From Ooceraea biroi (Eukaryota; Arthropoda; Insecta; Hymenoptera; Formicidae), in contig NC_039508.1 of assembly GCF_003672135.1 (NCBI RefSeq), positions 14,953,945-15,017,944 of the forward strand: a stretch of DNA of 64,000 nucleotides, given 5' to 3'. Shown piece by piece: positions 24,991 through 37,569 of the stretch (position 1 is its first letter; each line of letters begins with the position of its first letter). The notes beneath the pieces are model-generated. The model ran no database searches. It saw nothing but the letters and a program-made list of their open reading frames with translations, and was not told the origin of the DNA. The translations under genes were made by a program, and so were the position numbers.

Positions 24991-27900
24991 GATGATTACG
25001 ACCCGGCCGTACATGGTTATTATAGATTGGATGCTGGATGCGAGGCCGTCGATACATGGCGCAAATGAAGTGACGATGGATCCTCGCGAGAAGGGGTGGC
25101 GCGAAGGATACTCCCTCGTTTTCTTGAACGATCACGCGGGTTTCACGAAAGCCTCTTGTGGAATAATCCCTATTCTTCCTGCATTTGCTGATGCGGCGCA
25201 GTGAAATTTTATATGATTCATTGCGCTTAGTGAGTTTTGCATAAATGGAGATATAAATCTATACGTAATATAAAATGTGATATTCATCCTGATTGTTATA
25301 ATCGCTTGTTAGTTGTTGAATAGAAGCAGTTATTTCCGAATGTCATTTAATGAGGGCGCGTAATGATTGCACACCGAGAAAAAAAACTGAGATTGGAAGC
25401 AGTTTCGAGTTGTATGCTATCGAGAATAGGAGACGCGTGGGATGCCGAGTCAGTTCGTTAAATATTCATCGAGAGATTATTGTATAGAGCTGATCGAGTT
25501 AAGTCTTATCCTAATCGATATTTTCGCCTTATCTTATCCACATCGCCGCAGTGGTGCGCGTTATTCGATTTGCTGATACGGAAATACGCTTGTCGCCCGG
25601 TTCCAGCGCAACTCGCTCCTTCAGGCAGGACCATTTTGCGACTTTATTTAATATACGTATTTTGCGTTTCCATATTTGCGCGATCTAATTCTACGTACAT
25701 CTACCATGAAATGTAGAGAAGAGACCTAATCCAGACGAGTTGATCTATCTATAGATAAATATTTTAATATGTTTAACCGTTCTGATAAAAGATTCCAGTT
25801 AAAATATCAAGTATAATTATATCAATTGCATATCAACTGCAGTATATCAATATCTAATTTTTCTTAATACACGAATCTTTTATTTATTCTAATAATATAA
25901 AATCATTCTATATTTTCATTTTGATCCACTGTAATATTATTATAGCAAATTATAGTACATAGTATAACGTATACAGCATCGATGGATCGGCAACTTGCTG
26001 CTACTATTGGGCGACTTGATCGCCTTTAGATTTACCGAAGGTTTTGCTTGTTCCAGAGCGGAGTCCAGCAGTGCCCAGTAGAACTCAACAAAGCGCAGCG
26101 CAAGTGTTCAGCCACCGTTAACTGCTATGACGTAAATCTTTGTTTCGATTTTCTGTCGCATTTGTGATATGCAAGAATGTGCTACAATACTTTTTGAATT
26201 TTTCTTCTTCTGATTCTACTGGTTCTAATTGTGTTATATTCGACACGCTCATACTGCGCGCACTCTCATTCGTCGTTCGATTCTACGCGAGAGATTACGT
26301 ATTTTCTGGTATACTACGAAAAAGCGAACTAGCGATGCTTTCCGCTTTTGATACTTGCGATCCGACGTTCCGTTGATTTTATTTGTTATTTACTATTTGC
26401 CCGTACGGCTTTTCGAACTTCGTACGAGGACTTGAAGTGTACCCTTCGGCCTGCACCGGTATCCGAGTTTTCAAGTGTTTTTAGGAAAAGGCAACTTTCT
26501 CGTCGTGACACTTTTCTTTTGCGTCTTGTGGGCAACGCGAATTACACGAGCGCTGTCGCTACTCGAGCTTGTCGTTCGTCGAACGCCCATAAACTGCACC
26601 TATTTTCTCCTCTCTTCCTTCTTCCCACCGTACCACGACCACCCTCTTGCGTTTGTAACGAATCTGTCGCAATGGCTTGACGTAAAACGGAACTTGTCTG
26701 GAATATCGCAGCTATCCATCAAATCATGCGCTTACGCGCGTAATTCTTTATAAATATGTAAAATATTAAGGCCACCTATAGCAAATAAAAGAAAATTTTT
26801 TCTAAAAACAGAATGGTAATTACATGTTTAAAGTAATATGAATATTATAACGATGTCCAGGTCCATGGTCGATGCGTTTGAGAGTTAAACAAAGGACAGG
26901 GAAGAGAAAAACGAAAATAAGCGCAGAGAGCTTCGTCGGCGTAACGATCGGGAGATGAAGAGATGATAGCTAAAGGAGATGAAGGGTAAGACGTCTACCG
27001 TGGCCGGTCGATGATGCCGGATGTGGACTGCGGTCTGTGTCATGCATCAGCAATTCACATCTCTTCAGCCTTATTGTCTGTATCAAGGAAATCCTGGAAT
27101 CTCGCGTCGTTAGTCGTCCACGAGCAAGACGTGTGCACTCTTCTCGCAAACCGGAAATTCGTTTTTACGTTTCGATGCACGTGTCACTTTCGGTAGGTTC
27201 TTGCTACAGTTCCGCAAAAGAGACAATTGTCGTTTAGAAAATTGTTGAAAGTACGCGAATTCGTACTATTGATCGCTCGATAATACCGTAATGAATTTCT
27301 AATCAGTAATTTTTTTAACTGCAATAAAGTTTTTACAATCTTAAGCAATAACAATTTGTATTATTCAGAGCTCGTTTATGAACTTGCAACGGAAGTTTCC
27401 TTGTAAAAAAGTCCAGATAAATTTATATCATTTATCGTAAATTTCATAAATTATATAGTAAGACGTAGAACTCAACAAATCGTTTACTCGGATGTAAGAT
27501 TTTTTCTGTCTGCTGTTTGCGGATTAGAGATCTACCGTTCTCGGCGCTTCAAATATACGCCGAAACGAATCAACCTTATCGTGATCCCCCTGCACTTTTC
27601 CGAGGGTGGAGAAGTTTCAGTCGACGCGCGAAGTGCTTTGTTAGGAAATCGAAGTCGGCGGCGGGGTTAATGGTGTATGTATGTGTATACGTTGAATGTG
27701 TAACGGCCGCGGAATCTCCGTGAGGGTCGCGAGTACGCGCGTAATCGAAGGGGGATGAAATTACACGCGAGGCATCGCGGCAACGCCAGCAGTCACATTT
27801 GCGTGCGCCCATTGTATGTGGTGTATGGAGTTAAAAATCCACGTTGACCCTGTCGTGTACCACGCGCATCACCCCTCGATTACCCCGATAACGCGCTCTC

Positions 27901-28640
27901 GATTCTTATCGATGCTTTATGGGCGACACGAGCGACAGTACGTGTGACGCGTTGATCACTTCTGGAAATTTTTGGGCGCGGCTAATAACGCGGTCACGTT
28001 ACGTAAATGCGTATCGTGAGGGACAGGTGTGACTCGTTACACGCGGACGAGAAATTATTCGAGAGATAAATTATCGTCAGATTCGTGAAACGGAACGAGA
28101 CGAGCGTCTCCGAGCGTGGAGCAATCCATCTTTTTATTCCAGAATCGATTTATGTAAAGTGCTCTGCCGTTCCTGTTAATGACATGTACTTTGACGAATC
28201 CGGAATTACAACATTAAATACATTGACAATTAAAATTGAAATGAGATTCATGCTAAAAAGTACGCTTGAATCATAGCAAGGAGTTGCTCGCTCTGATCAC
28301 AGTAGATGATTAATTTGTAATTCGATAATTGGACGAAATAAATGTGCGCGATGTAACATACATTTTTTCGGGCATGTATCTTACGATCAGTACCTTGGCT
28401 CATTAAGCATAAAAACCGAGAATCGAGGGTGAGCCATAAAAATTCACGTTAAAACAAAAACTTTAACTTCTAACACAAGACACGTGTATCACCTCCCCAA
28501 CGCTCACGTAACGCTCACGTGTACCATGTCGTAAGTGTCCGTAACACGCCATTCTACCCGAGCCATAATGCAACGCGGAAAAGGTAATGGCATAGGACAA
28601 ACCTGCACGTGATGCGTTGCATACTTACGAAATCGCCTTC
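24991..28640. other. Long non-coding stretch, no clear feature
   Basis: Alternating AT-rich and mixed DNA. The only things seen are a pair of 11-bp AACGCTCACGT units at 28499-28520 and three CACGTG hexamers at 28481, 28516 and 28606. All open frames are short and without recognisable domains. Confidence 0.5.
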
Positions 28641-28970
28641 CCTTACTTCCATCGTGTTCCTTGCTCCTCCGAGCGGATCGGGGGGAGTTCTCTGTCTCCT
28701 TCTTTCTCTCTCTCTTTCACGTATTTCTGTGTGGGTGTCTGTGCTTGGGTACGTATGCGTGCGTGAGTTTCCGGGGGAAACCTGGTAGGAGCGCGGGGAT
28801 GGTATGGGGGAGGCGGCCGAAGGCAGAAATGGGGCGGGTGGTGGATCGGGGGTTCGAGGGAGGCGGCAGGCTGCTTGGCATGAGGAGCGTTCATCAGCCC
28901 CGAGGTTTTAAATACGAAGCGAGGAAGGGAACTAAGGAAGAAACCACCCCGTCTCTACCCTACCAGTGAC
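28641..28970. other. GC-rich segment, pyrimidine then purine
   Basis: A C/T run at about 28690-28725 is followed by a G-rich run at 28770-28870. The 83-aa minus frame (Pro/Arg/Glu-rich) is a read-through of it. Confidence 0.5.
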
Positions 28971-30020
28971 GGATTGATTAAAAATCTAAGGGGCGAAAAT
29001 AACATCGGGCGCCTCCGTTGCTCCATGCGTCCCAACGACGACTCGATGACTTTTTCCCTCATGATACTGCGCAATGTGCTTCCGTTTTTTTTCCGCCGCA
29101 CAAAGAGGTTGCGGGCTCTGAGACAGAGAGGAAAAGAGAAAGAAAACGATCGCGATCTTTCCGCGAAGAGTATTAGTCGGACTTGCGAGCGTGACGACAT
29201 AGACGAACACTCGTATGCACGGTGATTATGCTTGTTAATGACTGGGAAAGATGTCGAAGACGTTTCTTAAAAGAAAGAAGAATGCGTTGCTCGTAGTGCG
29301 TCTCGTATGCGACTTTCGTAAGTCTACTTCGCGCGTAAATTTTACTTCGTGCCAGTTATTTATCGGTGCATTGCTGAATAATACCCTAATTCGTATCTGA
29401 TCCAAGAGGACATGAAATTTTCACAAGGATACAATATGATATAAATCCATTATTTTGTCACTGATAAATATTATAGCAATTCTTAGACTAAATAAAATTC
29501 CATACACTGAATGTTTAATAAAATTAATTAAATGTATAATAAAATTATAGTCATGGTCGATGGTCGATGGTCTCGCGTTATCTCCAAATTGTTCATAATT
29601 CAGGACTTTATCTTGAAAAGCGAGTTTCATACATGTACAAGAACACATACATGCAAAAGCATCAGAAAAATATATAACAGATAAATAAAAATATAATTTG
29701 GGAATTGTAATTGTTATAATTTTTAAGACAAGATTAGCAAAAGTAAAAGTAATAAAACTAGTTTAGCATAATCGCTATAGTCAAATTTTCCTATAATTAT
29801 CTTGTTAAAAAGTTGTTAGAAATGAAATATCTTCATCTTGGTAAGAACGATTTGCATATCGACAATTTTACGATTGTATGTCATATGTTTTTCTGCTAAC
29901 ACTTATAATGAGTAGAAATGAAGGAAGGAAATTTGCGAGACGAGCTAGTCGGCCCTGAGCCAAGGCAGTCCGTCGTCTTACGCATTGGCTATGTGTAGTT
30001 TTAAATAGTCCGAGGGGTGG
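28971..30020. other. Non-coding stretch, AT-rich after 29330
   Basis: No clear feature apart from a short GGTCGAT duplication at about 29562-29576. Confidence 0.5.
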
Positions 30021-31270
30021 GCGCCCGGCCGGAGCACGAGGTGCTCTCTCACGCTCTCGCTCTCTCGGCGGATGGGGTTGATGTGGGTAAGGTGGATGAG
30101 GTAGTCGAGGACGAAGGGGGTAGAGACAGCGAAGAGAGAAAGGAAGAGAGAGAAAGAACGGAAGAGTGAGAACGGGACCGAGCAAGGGGGCCGACCGAGA
30201 GAGAAACGAAGAGAAAAAGCAGAGGGGAAAGAGACGGGGGATAAAGAGCGGAGAGTAGACGACGAGGGCCGTCGGAGATAAGACGCAAACGAACCCCCTT
30301 TCGCGTGTCTCGATCGATAGCTCTACGCGGAAAATTCGAAAGTAAGATGCAATTAAACAGCGAGCGAGGGTAAGCAAGAAAAGGGGTGAGTTTTCCAGCC
30401 CCGTAGGCCCTCGCCTCTACTCCCCTCGCGTCTTACCGCCTTCCACCTCCTGTCCCCCTTCGGCCCCGGTACCGCCATCCTGGCAGCCCTTCGACGCCGC
30501 TACCCACCCGTCCTCGACCCTCCTCGATCCACCACCTTTCCACCACGTAACCTTCCTCCGTCCTCCCCGTCTCTTTCTTCCGCCGCGCTTTTCCTTCCAC
30601 CTCCCACCGATGGACTTTCGTCTTCTCGTTTTCTCGCGCATCCACTTTTCTCCCTCATCGCAGGAAACCCCTCTTTCCTCCTCGCCTTGCCGAACACCGT
30701 GCACGCTCCGGCCGGCGTCGTCGGCCCGAAGGGAAGCAACCCTTTTTCTCAACCCCCTCTAGTATTTATATTGAGCGTCTTAAAGCATCCCCCTGCCAAC
30801 CCTCCCGCGCTCCTTTGCCACCTGTCTTCTTTCTACTCTCTTCCTATCTCTTCGTCGTCCGCTAGAAACCCTCGAGCAGTGTCCACCTTTTCCTCTTTCT
30901 GCATCTCTTCTTCTTCTTCTTCCGCTTCTGTCTTCTCTTCGCATTCGTGCGCTTCCTCTGCTTCGTCTCTCGCACTCACGCTATCGTGACGTCAGTATTC
31001 GTGACGTTTAAATACTCTTTTCGTGGACGATGGGTACATGGAAACTGGTGGTAGTCACCGTCTTTGCGGAGAGAAGTCGGGCGCGATCTCCATCCCGTTC
31101 TCTCTATCTCTCCATCAGCTCTTTCCTGCTTCCTCTGTGACTTTCTCTGTGTTCCGTTCGACTCGCGTGCTGCCTCTCTTTATCTTCTTCCTATGTTCTC
31201 CACTTCCTACTGCGTTATCCTCTTTCATCTTCCTCCACCCACTTCGTCTTTCATTCTGTGAAAACATCCT
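30021..31270. other. GC-rich island, purine-rich then a long pyrimidine tract
   Basis: The + strand is A/G-rich at 30060-30270 and C/T-rich at 30400-30990, continuing more weakly to 31260. The switch is at about 30395. TTCTTC runs occur near 30905. Open frames up to 169 aa on both strands are Ser/Pro/Leu- or Arg/Glu/Gly-rich translations. Confidence 0.65.
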
Positions 31271-31299
31271 CTCCTACCGCGCCGACGTTATCTGCACTA

Positions 31300-34210
31300 C
31301 GCAACGGGAATTAGTAAATATTCTTGAGGTGACTGTAATGCAGACAGTACGCGGATATGTCCCCTTCATGGCCGGAAATCCGCGACTTTTCATGGCGTAT
31401 CGTTAACAACACGCGGCTTCATTTTCGTACCCGCATATTATTTTCCCGCGCTGGCTTCTCTGCTTGTTCCACGCGCTAGGAAACGGAAGGAAAATAATGG
31501 GATACACGTTCTGGTCCCTTTCAAAGTGGAGTCTATCCACATAGGCCACTAGATGGAACAATGCAGACGCGAGATCTCGGCGTAATTTTCGCAAGATATT
31601 TTGTTTTCAAACCGTACTTCTTTAAGATCACCGGTGTAATATCGCGGTTTCCAGCAGCTACTTTTTCCAGAGTGTTTACCAAAATGCTGATAGAATTCAC
31701 ATTTTCGTCATTGTCCATTGATGACGAACTTTCACGGTTTAAAAAGGAACATGCACAGTGCAGAACATATACATAACATATGTCAACTATACTTGCAGAA
31801 CACATGTGCTCAGAAAGAATAATTCTAGGATGCAATCAACTCTCCTCTTCTTCAGTTTCACGTATTTTGAATCAAACTGGCGGAAACCGTCACGTTTTTC
31901 TTACCAGTCCCAACCTTGAAGTTTATGGAAGAAACGTAATGTATTTTGGCTGTTTGGGACCCATTAATCTAGAAGCCTATACCATAAATTCAGTAAAAGA
32001 TCCGAAGACAACATTTCTACTGAGAGTTCCGTTTGTATCCTGACTGATTTTTTTACCAAAAATTCCTACACTAGCTATTAGATGAAATGGTATTTTCTAT
32101 TCGTTTTTTGTTGATATGCCGAGCGTGTATCAGACACGCGATTTCATTTTAACGTCTGACTTATTCAAGAATCTTCATTCCCCCGTAGCAGTTCCTCGAA
32201 AGTGAGCGACAGCCCGGATATGTAGTTTGTTAAACACGCTGCTTATCATACTACTATTTCTCGTTATCGGTTCGCACGATGCTGCGTTCGTAAATCGCGA
32301 GGTGCGATGGAGTTACGCCCGTGTAACGTCAAGAGGCGCTCCAGAAAGTTATAATTTATAAAAATAATTAAAAAGCGGAGAGCTAAAAAACAGGAATACT
32401 CTTCGAGCGAGCGTAATGCGATGCGGCACATGGTACACTTCTTATAGAGGCGAGAGTCCGCGATTTTCCTCTCGTGGAAAAGCGCATATCGTTAAAGACA
32501 CACGGTTTCATTTAGCCGCGCGGCTCTTCCGCGTCTTAATTTCTCTGTTGTGGTATGCTGGCTGGTTACAACTCGCGAAGTTAAAAAGTCAGTAACGGCG
32601 ATGTCTAAAGATAGCTATGTGTTTTTTTATGTTTTTTATCTTTTTTTTTTATTATATCCAGCGTGTAACCAAACTTCTCCGTTTTTCCTGCCGCGTAATA
32701 ACAGTCGTAATGATTATGAAACAGATGCTATACTGTAATAACAATGCAAAAAATAGTATATCCGTATAAAGAAACTAAAAAAAGAGATGCATGCATAGTA
32801 CTAAAGCTGACATATATCGTTGCAACGAGGAAAAACAAACACTGTGTATTATAAAACGTTAATCTAAAGCTTTCAAACAATGATTGCAAAACATGATGCA
32901 GCGATGCGTATTTTTAAGAATGCAAGTTCTAACATATAACTGAATTAATCGATATTTATTCATCGATAATTAGTCTATGTTAAAAGTCAGTATGCACATA
33001 TTTATGCAGCGAAATTTTATTTTTTACTTTATTTAGCACTTTTATTGATGTATAATATGCCAGTATTGTACACGCAAAGCGCCCGCGATTGTTAAAAAGC
33101 CGGTCCATTGGGCAACACGACTATGCAATGAAGTTGTAATTATGAGGCGAGTGCAAAGTAAATATTCGTGAGACCCGGTCACTTCTTTAACAGACAATAG
33201 CGCAGCCATTTTACAAGGACCAAGTCTTCTCCACGGCGAAGTGCATATCATTAAAGACACACGACTTCATTGCGCTGGCTTGCTTCGCCCGGGACTTAAT
33301 TTCTTCGCCGTAGACCGGATAATAGCAGACCCTTCGTAAAGTTCACAAACGTGAGTATACATCGTGACATTCGCGCACAAAGATACTGGTGATGCTTTTT
33401 TTACGTTTTTTACCACGGCTTGGAGAACTGCCAAAGTTCGTCGACATCGCGCAGTTGCAATTATAAAATATGCACGAGATAAATGTTCGCCGACCCGCGG
33501 GAACTGTAGTAAGAGCAATATGTCTTGTTACAACCTTTTTGCAAGCAACTATTCGAAACTCTTTCTCGACCTGTCACTTCTTTTTTAGGTGTGTATCCAT
33601 TATTTCGTTAATCATATCCCAAGGAATTCTTTTTGTAAGAACGAAACTTAATTCGGAAGCGTCGAAATGCATTAAAAGCATAAAATAATTACGTAGCATC
33701 GAGTAGAGATGAAAAGAGATAGGAAAAGAAAACAAATTAAAAATTGCTTAAAACAAATAAAAATAAGACAAATAATCATATAATCAATAAGTAAAACCAT
33801 TAAGTTTATATTATTTTACATGATTACATAAAGCTTAATCAACAATCATATATTTGGAAGGTAAACATGAGACAATAATGATATCTATTCAACGACAAGA
33901 TTAAATAATACTAAGTAATACCATTGTTTTATTAATTTTAATTAGCCATAGTTAATTAGCCATTGCAGCGCGTCCACCTCAACAGTTTGCAAATCTCGTC
34001 GAATCAAGACAATTACACGGCGATTATTCCCATGTTCTATTTTCTCCGAAAATTTTTCGATTCCGCCGGCAAAGAGCGGACTGGATAATGAGAAATTTCG
34101 CCCGGCTCGTAAGCGGAAGCACGCGAGTTCACATAGAGTTCGTGCACGAAGATACTAATACTTTTTTCTATTTTTCACGACCGCCTCGAGCGAAGTTCGC
34201 CCAGGGAGTC
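31300..34210. repeat. Old diverged tandem array, period about 765 bp
   Basis: Blocks of shared sequence recur in the same order. Core 1 (GCATATC-n-TTAAAGACACACG... then TTCATT) is at about 31395 (variant GCGTATCGTTAACAACACG), 32484 and 33243. A following CTTAATTTCT is at 32535 and 33295. GACYGGATAAT is at 33313 and 34079. AAAGATA followed by T-runs is at 32607, 33379 and 34148. Copy-to-copy spacing is 759-774 bp for the last three copies. The first copy is about 1089 bp before the second, so it carries roughly 320 bp extra. GTAAATATTC upstream of copies 1 and 3 (31314 and 33158) supports the same alignment. The blocks are separated by poorly conserved AT-rich sequence. Confidence 0.65.
31533..31718 (-). 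CDS. Possible small ORF, unknown product
   Basis: A 61-codon frame with an ATG in a favourable context (ATCAATGG), beginning MDNDENVNSISILVNTLEKV and ending ...SSGLCG before a TAG stop. The first 20 residues are acidic then amphipathic; the middle is Lys-rich. No known domain is recognised. It lies in the interval of the 765-bp array that is about 320 bp longer than the others, so it might belong to an inserted sequence. A chance frame is the main alternative. Confidence 0.15.
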   Translation of the reverse strand: MDNDENVNSISILVNTLEKVAAGNRDITPVILKKYGLKTKYLAKITPRSRVCIVPSSGLCG

Positions 34211-37200
34211 CGCAGTGCTCACCGATACCGCGAGTGGAATAGTAATTACAAGATATATATGAGGCAAACATATATATTCACGCAGTCCCCCGGACCGGAG
34301 CAGAGGTGTGCGTGATAGAGTTGGGGATAGTCCAGGACAAGTATGATCGATGCAGGAAATAAGGAGCTATTGGGTTTTACGACATCCTGTGGCGGCGCGC
34401 AGTTTCCTGCGAGGGGCGCAGGGACGGCAAAGGGGGCGGGTAAATTCTTCGTAGCACGCTCCGCCACCAAAAGGATTCCTGAAAGATTTTTTCAGGCCGG
34501 ATCATCTACTGCCTCCTCTCGTGTGCATGCCGCGGTGAAATGACGGGGGAACGCTCCTTCTTCCTCCTTTCGCGCGAGAGATACGAGGTACGCGTAAACG
34601 TGGTAGCGCTACGCGTTACCCGGTACTCGTGATTTATTCATTCTACATACATAATCGTTCACCCATAAAGCGAACGGCAGATACCTTCTGCTCGGTTGCG
34701 TACGTACGAGCGACCGGTATCTGTAGCAAATCCGCGAGCTCCTCCCGTGATTTATATTTATAGCGCTGTAACTCCGCGTATTCTTCCGTTTTCCTCTACG
34801 CATAATTAACTCAGCCGCGATCGCTCCTCGTTTCGATGTAACTCGAGGGGGGAAAAATCACGATCGTGTCCTATCGGTTGCAAATGAGGGACGCGATCGA
34901 CCTTTCTCCTCGCATAAAGATAGATCGGAACAGGTATCATTTGGCTGAATTCCACTCGCGCAGGGTAGTTAAAGAGGAAAAAAAGGAGACTCCTCGCGTC
35001 AATCATCGCGGGGTTCCATCATCATCATCACGAATAAACACAAAGATGAGTTTGTTAAGCGCCGAGACTCGTGCTTACCGAAATTACACCGGTCTCAGTC
35101 CATGGAAAGAAACGGCAAACGGATCGTCTCTATCGCTTAATTATCAATTGTTAAGGTTTGCACGGCATTTTACCGTGATCCATGAGTAGTGTGCAACGAT
35201 CTGCTTGACGCGGGCCGGTCTCACATTCGCCGGGCACGATAGCTCGCTCGCTTGTTCTTGCTCCCTCGCTCGCGCCCGCGCGAATCGACACAAGAAACGA
35301 AATAGATCGCGGGAGACCGCTCCCACATCAATCATCTTTCGCAGTTTCGTGGTAGAAAGGATCGGTTGCGGAGCAAATCGTTCCATTGGGGGTCAGTCCC
35401 GGTTGCGCAACGAGTCAACGTCGGGCCGCGCGCCCGCTGAGACAGCTTCGGGACCCGTGGTACCGAAGAGGAGAGGAATACACCGCGCGCGCGCGTATAA
35501 CTGGTCTTGTTGACTTAACGGATCAATTTGATGCAAATCACTCGTTTGCGATATACACTGGTCCCGTCTACGGCGCCCCCGATATTCGCCGTAATGCCAA
35601 GCGAGCGAACGAGCTCTCGTGCTCGTCGCCGTCCTTCGCCTAACGTCGTGTCCGTAGCAGCGCAGTATTTGGAAATTAGCGAATGGGTCAATTACGGGCC
35701 AATGGAACGACGGTGCTGCAGGCGGGGGAGGAGGTGGGTAGCAATTGCGCGAACTCGAAGAGTCGCGGGTCACGCGGGGTGACTGTGGGAATCCTCGTGA
35801 CGCGTCCCAATCGTTCACCGCGGTTACGTGCGCCTGTTGGGTCCCACCGTGGATGCCACCTTTTCGTTTCCCTCGTTGCGAAAAGACGGTTCACGCTGCC
35901 TCGTTCAATCCCCGTCGCGATTCGCAAATCTGCGAGGTGTCTGCCTCGCGGTGACACGTGGCGTACATGTCAGACGTGATATTTGATATTCCGTTGTTCC
36001 CGAGGTGGTTTACATCTGTATGACTGTATGTATATGTGTGTATGTATTATGTCAGTAAAATAATACAATAATAATTGATACTCTCCCTATCAGTTTCGTG
36101 TCACCAGTATTACTCATTTCGTACATGGCTAAATTAAATGCCTAGTTGCAAGAACAAAATAAATCGATGTAGAATGTTAATAATTTCATAAAATTTATAA
36201 TACCGATTCTAATGTGTTAACCATGTTCTATTTCTGTTTGTAAATTTCGACGTATAGATACGTTTTGTGCTTTACGCTCGTTACAAATACCGCTGCTCGC
36301 GCTTCATTGTCGGTGTGTCTTGAATTTTCTTCCCCTTGAGACTGTGCGCTAGAATAAGACGCGATTGTGAATGGAATTTCAATTATCCGGCCCCAATCTA
36401 ACTTTACTGAAATTTAAAAATTATGTACGACCTAGCGTTTCTCGCTACCGATTGCAGAGTACGTTGCTTCCATTAAAAGGTAATTAAATTACAGCTCGCT
36501 ATCGATTGCGAGAGACCCGGAGAGACGGTGGGTCATGAGGCCGCTACAGAAATCTTCGCGTCGCGATTGTTTATCGTCCGCGTGGGTTAACAATGCGAAC
36601 GTCTAATACTCCTTTTAATTGACGTTGAACGAACCAAGCGCTCGGAGCAATAGCATGCCGGGGAACGCGTATGCCATGTAATATTAATTATCGACGATGA
36701 AACACGGGATATCAATTACTGATCCCCAACAATTTCATAATACCATAAAAGTCTGTCGCGATGCGATCAAGCCGAGCAGCGTCTCGGATGAGTTACAAGC
36801 AGCCAATGGCTACATAATTTACCCTACTGTATTCCGGGGAAATGATATCACGCATCGAGACGAGAATTCATGATAAAGGCAGCCACGCAGCTCCATCGAA
36901 AGCTCGGGCGTGTACGATGCGAATCCGAACGGAATCGCCAGCGGAGTCCACCGAGCCGATCTTGAGTGGCCATGGCGCGGAACAGCGCTCGATGGAGCGG
37001 AACTACCAGTCACCTGCTCGCTTCCGGCACGCCGCTGTGGTCGTCCTCCCGCCACACAGCATCTCACCTGACCCCGCTGACTATCTTCGGAATATCTCCA
37101 CCGTTCTTGCGTTCATCCCTCTTCCTCTCTCACTCTCATTTCTTAGTTTCCGTCTCACTTCGATATACTCGACTGCACGTCCGCGTATTACCGATCCTGT

Positions 37201-37258
37201 ACGTTTGCACGCCGCGCTCTCGGTGCGTCGGTGTGTACCCGTACGTGCGTACATATGA
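34211..37258. other. Long non-coding stretch, no clear gene
   Basis: Mixed to GC-rich DNA. The only small structures are a CGCGCG run at about 35484-35495 (possible Z-DNA) and a TATG/TGTG-rich run at about 36017-36050. 36100-36480 is AT-rich. Confidence 0.5.
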
Positions 37259-37569
37259 TACAGGATGTTCCAAAATCCCCGGCTTAATTCAATTATAGAT
37301 TCTCCAATAATGAATTAACGTCAACGTTACGTATAAATTTTCTTTTAACCAAAATATCGAGAAATATCGATTGTCTTCGGCTAGAAAGTTAAGATCCTTT
37401 CACAAACTAACAAAACCGTCGTGGTGCTGATGAAATTCTATTGTGCATGCAAATTCAGGTAAACTTCGCTTCCTCTTAATTGCTTACTGCTAAATACAAA
37501 AATAAACGATAAGCTTTTGAGCAATCTAAGAATGAAAATTTCAAATGGAGGATTCTAGGACGTCCTGTA
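37259..37569. mobile_element. MITE-like element with terminal inverted repeats and TA ends
   Basis: The left end TACAGGATGTTCCAAAATCC (37259-37278) matches the reverse complement of the right end (37550-37569, ending GGACGTCCTGTA) at 16 of 20 positions. The outermost TA on both sides fits a Tc1/mariner-type TA target duplication. An internal inverted repeat TTAATTCA (37284-37291) / TGAATTAA (37311-37318) lies near the left end. There is no transposase frame in its 311 bp, so it is non-autonomous. Ends of the form ACAGGRTGTCC are common in insect DNA elements; family assignment is an inference. Confidence 0.7.

Noticed and set aside
28620..28662. Minus-strand ATG followed after eight codons by a strong GTAAGTAT donor, a possible first coding exon
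   Set aside because: GTAAGT is expected about 30 times on the two strands of 64 kb by chance; nothing else supports it.
34911..34925. Possible fifth unit of the 765-bp array
   Set aside because: Only AAAGATA and its spacing match; the T-runs and other blocks are missing, so it is not counted as a copy.
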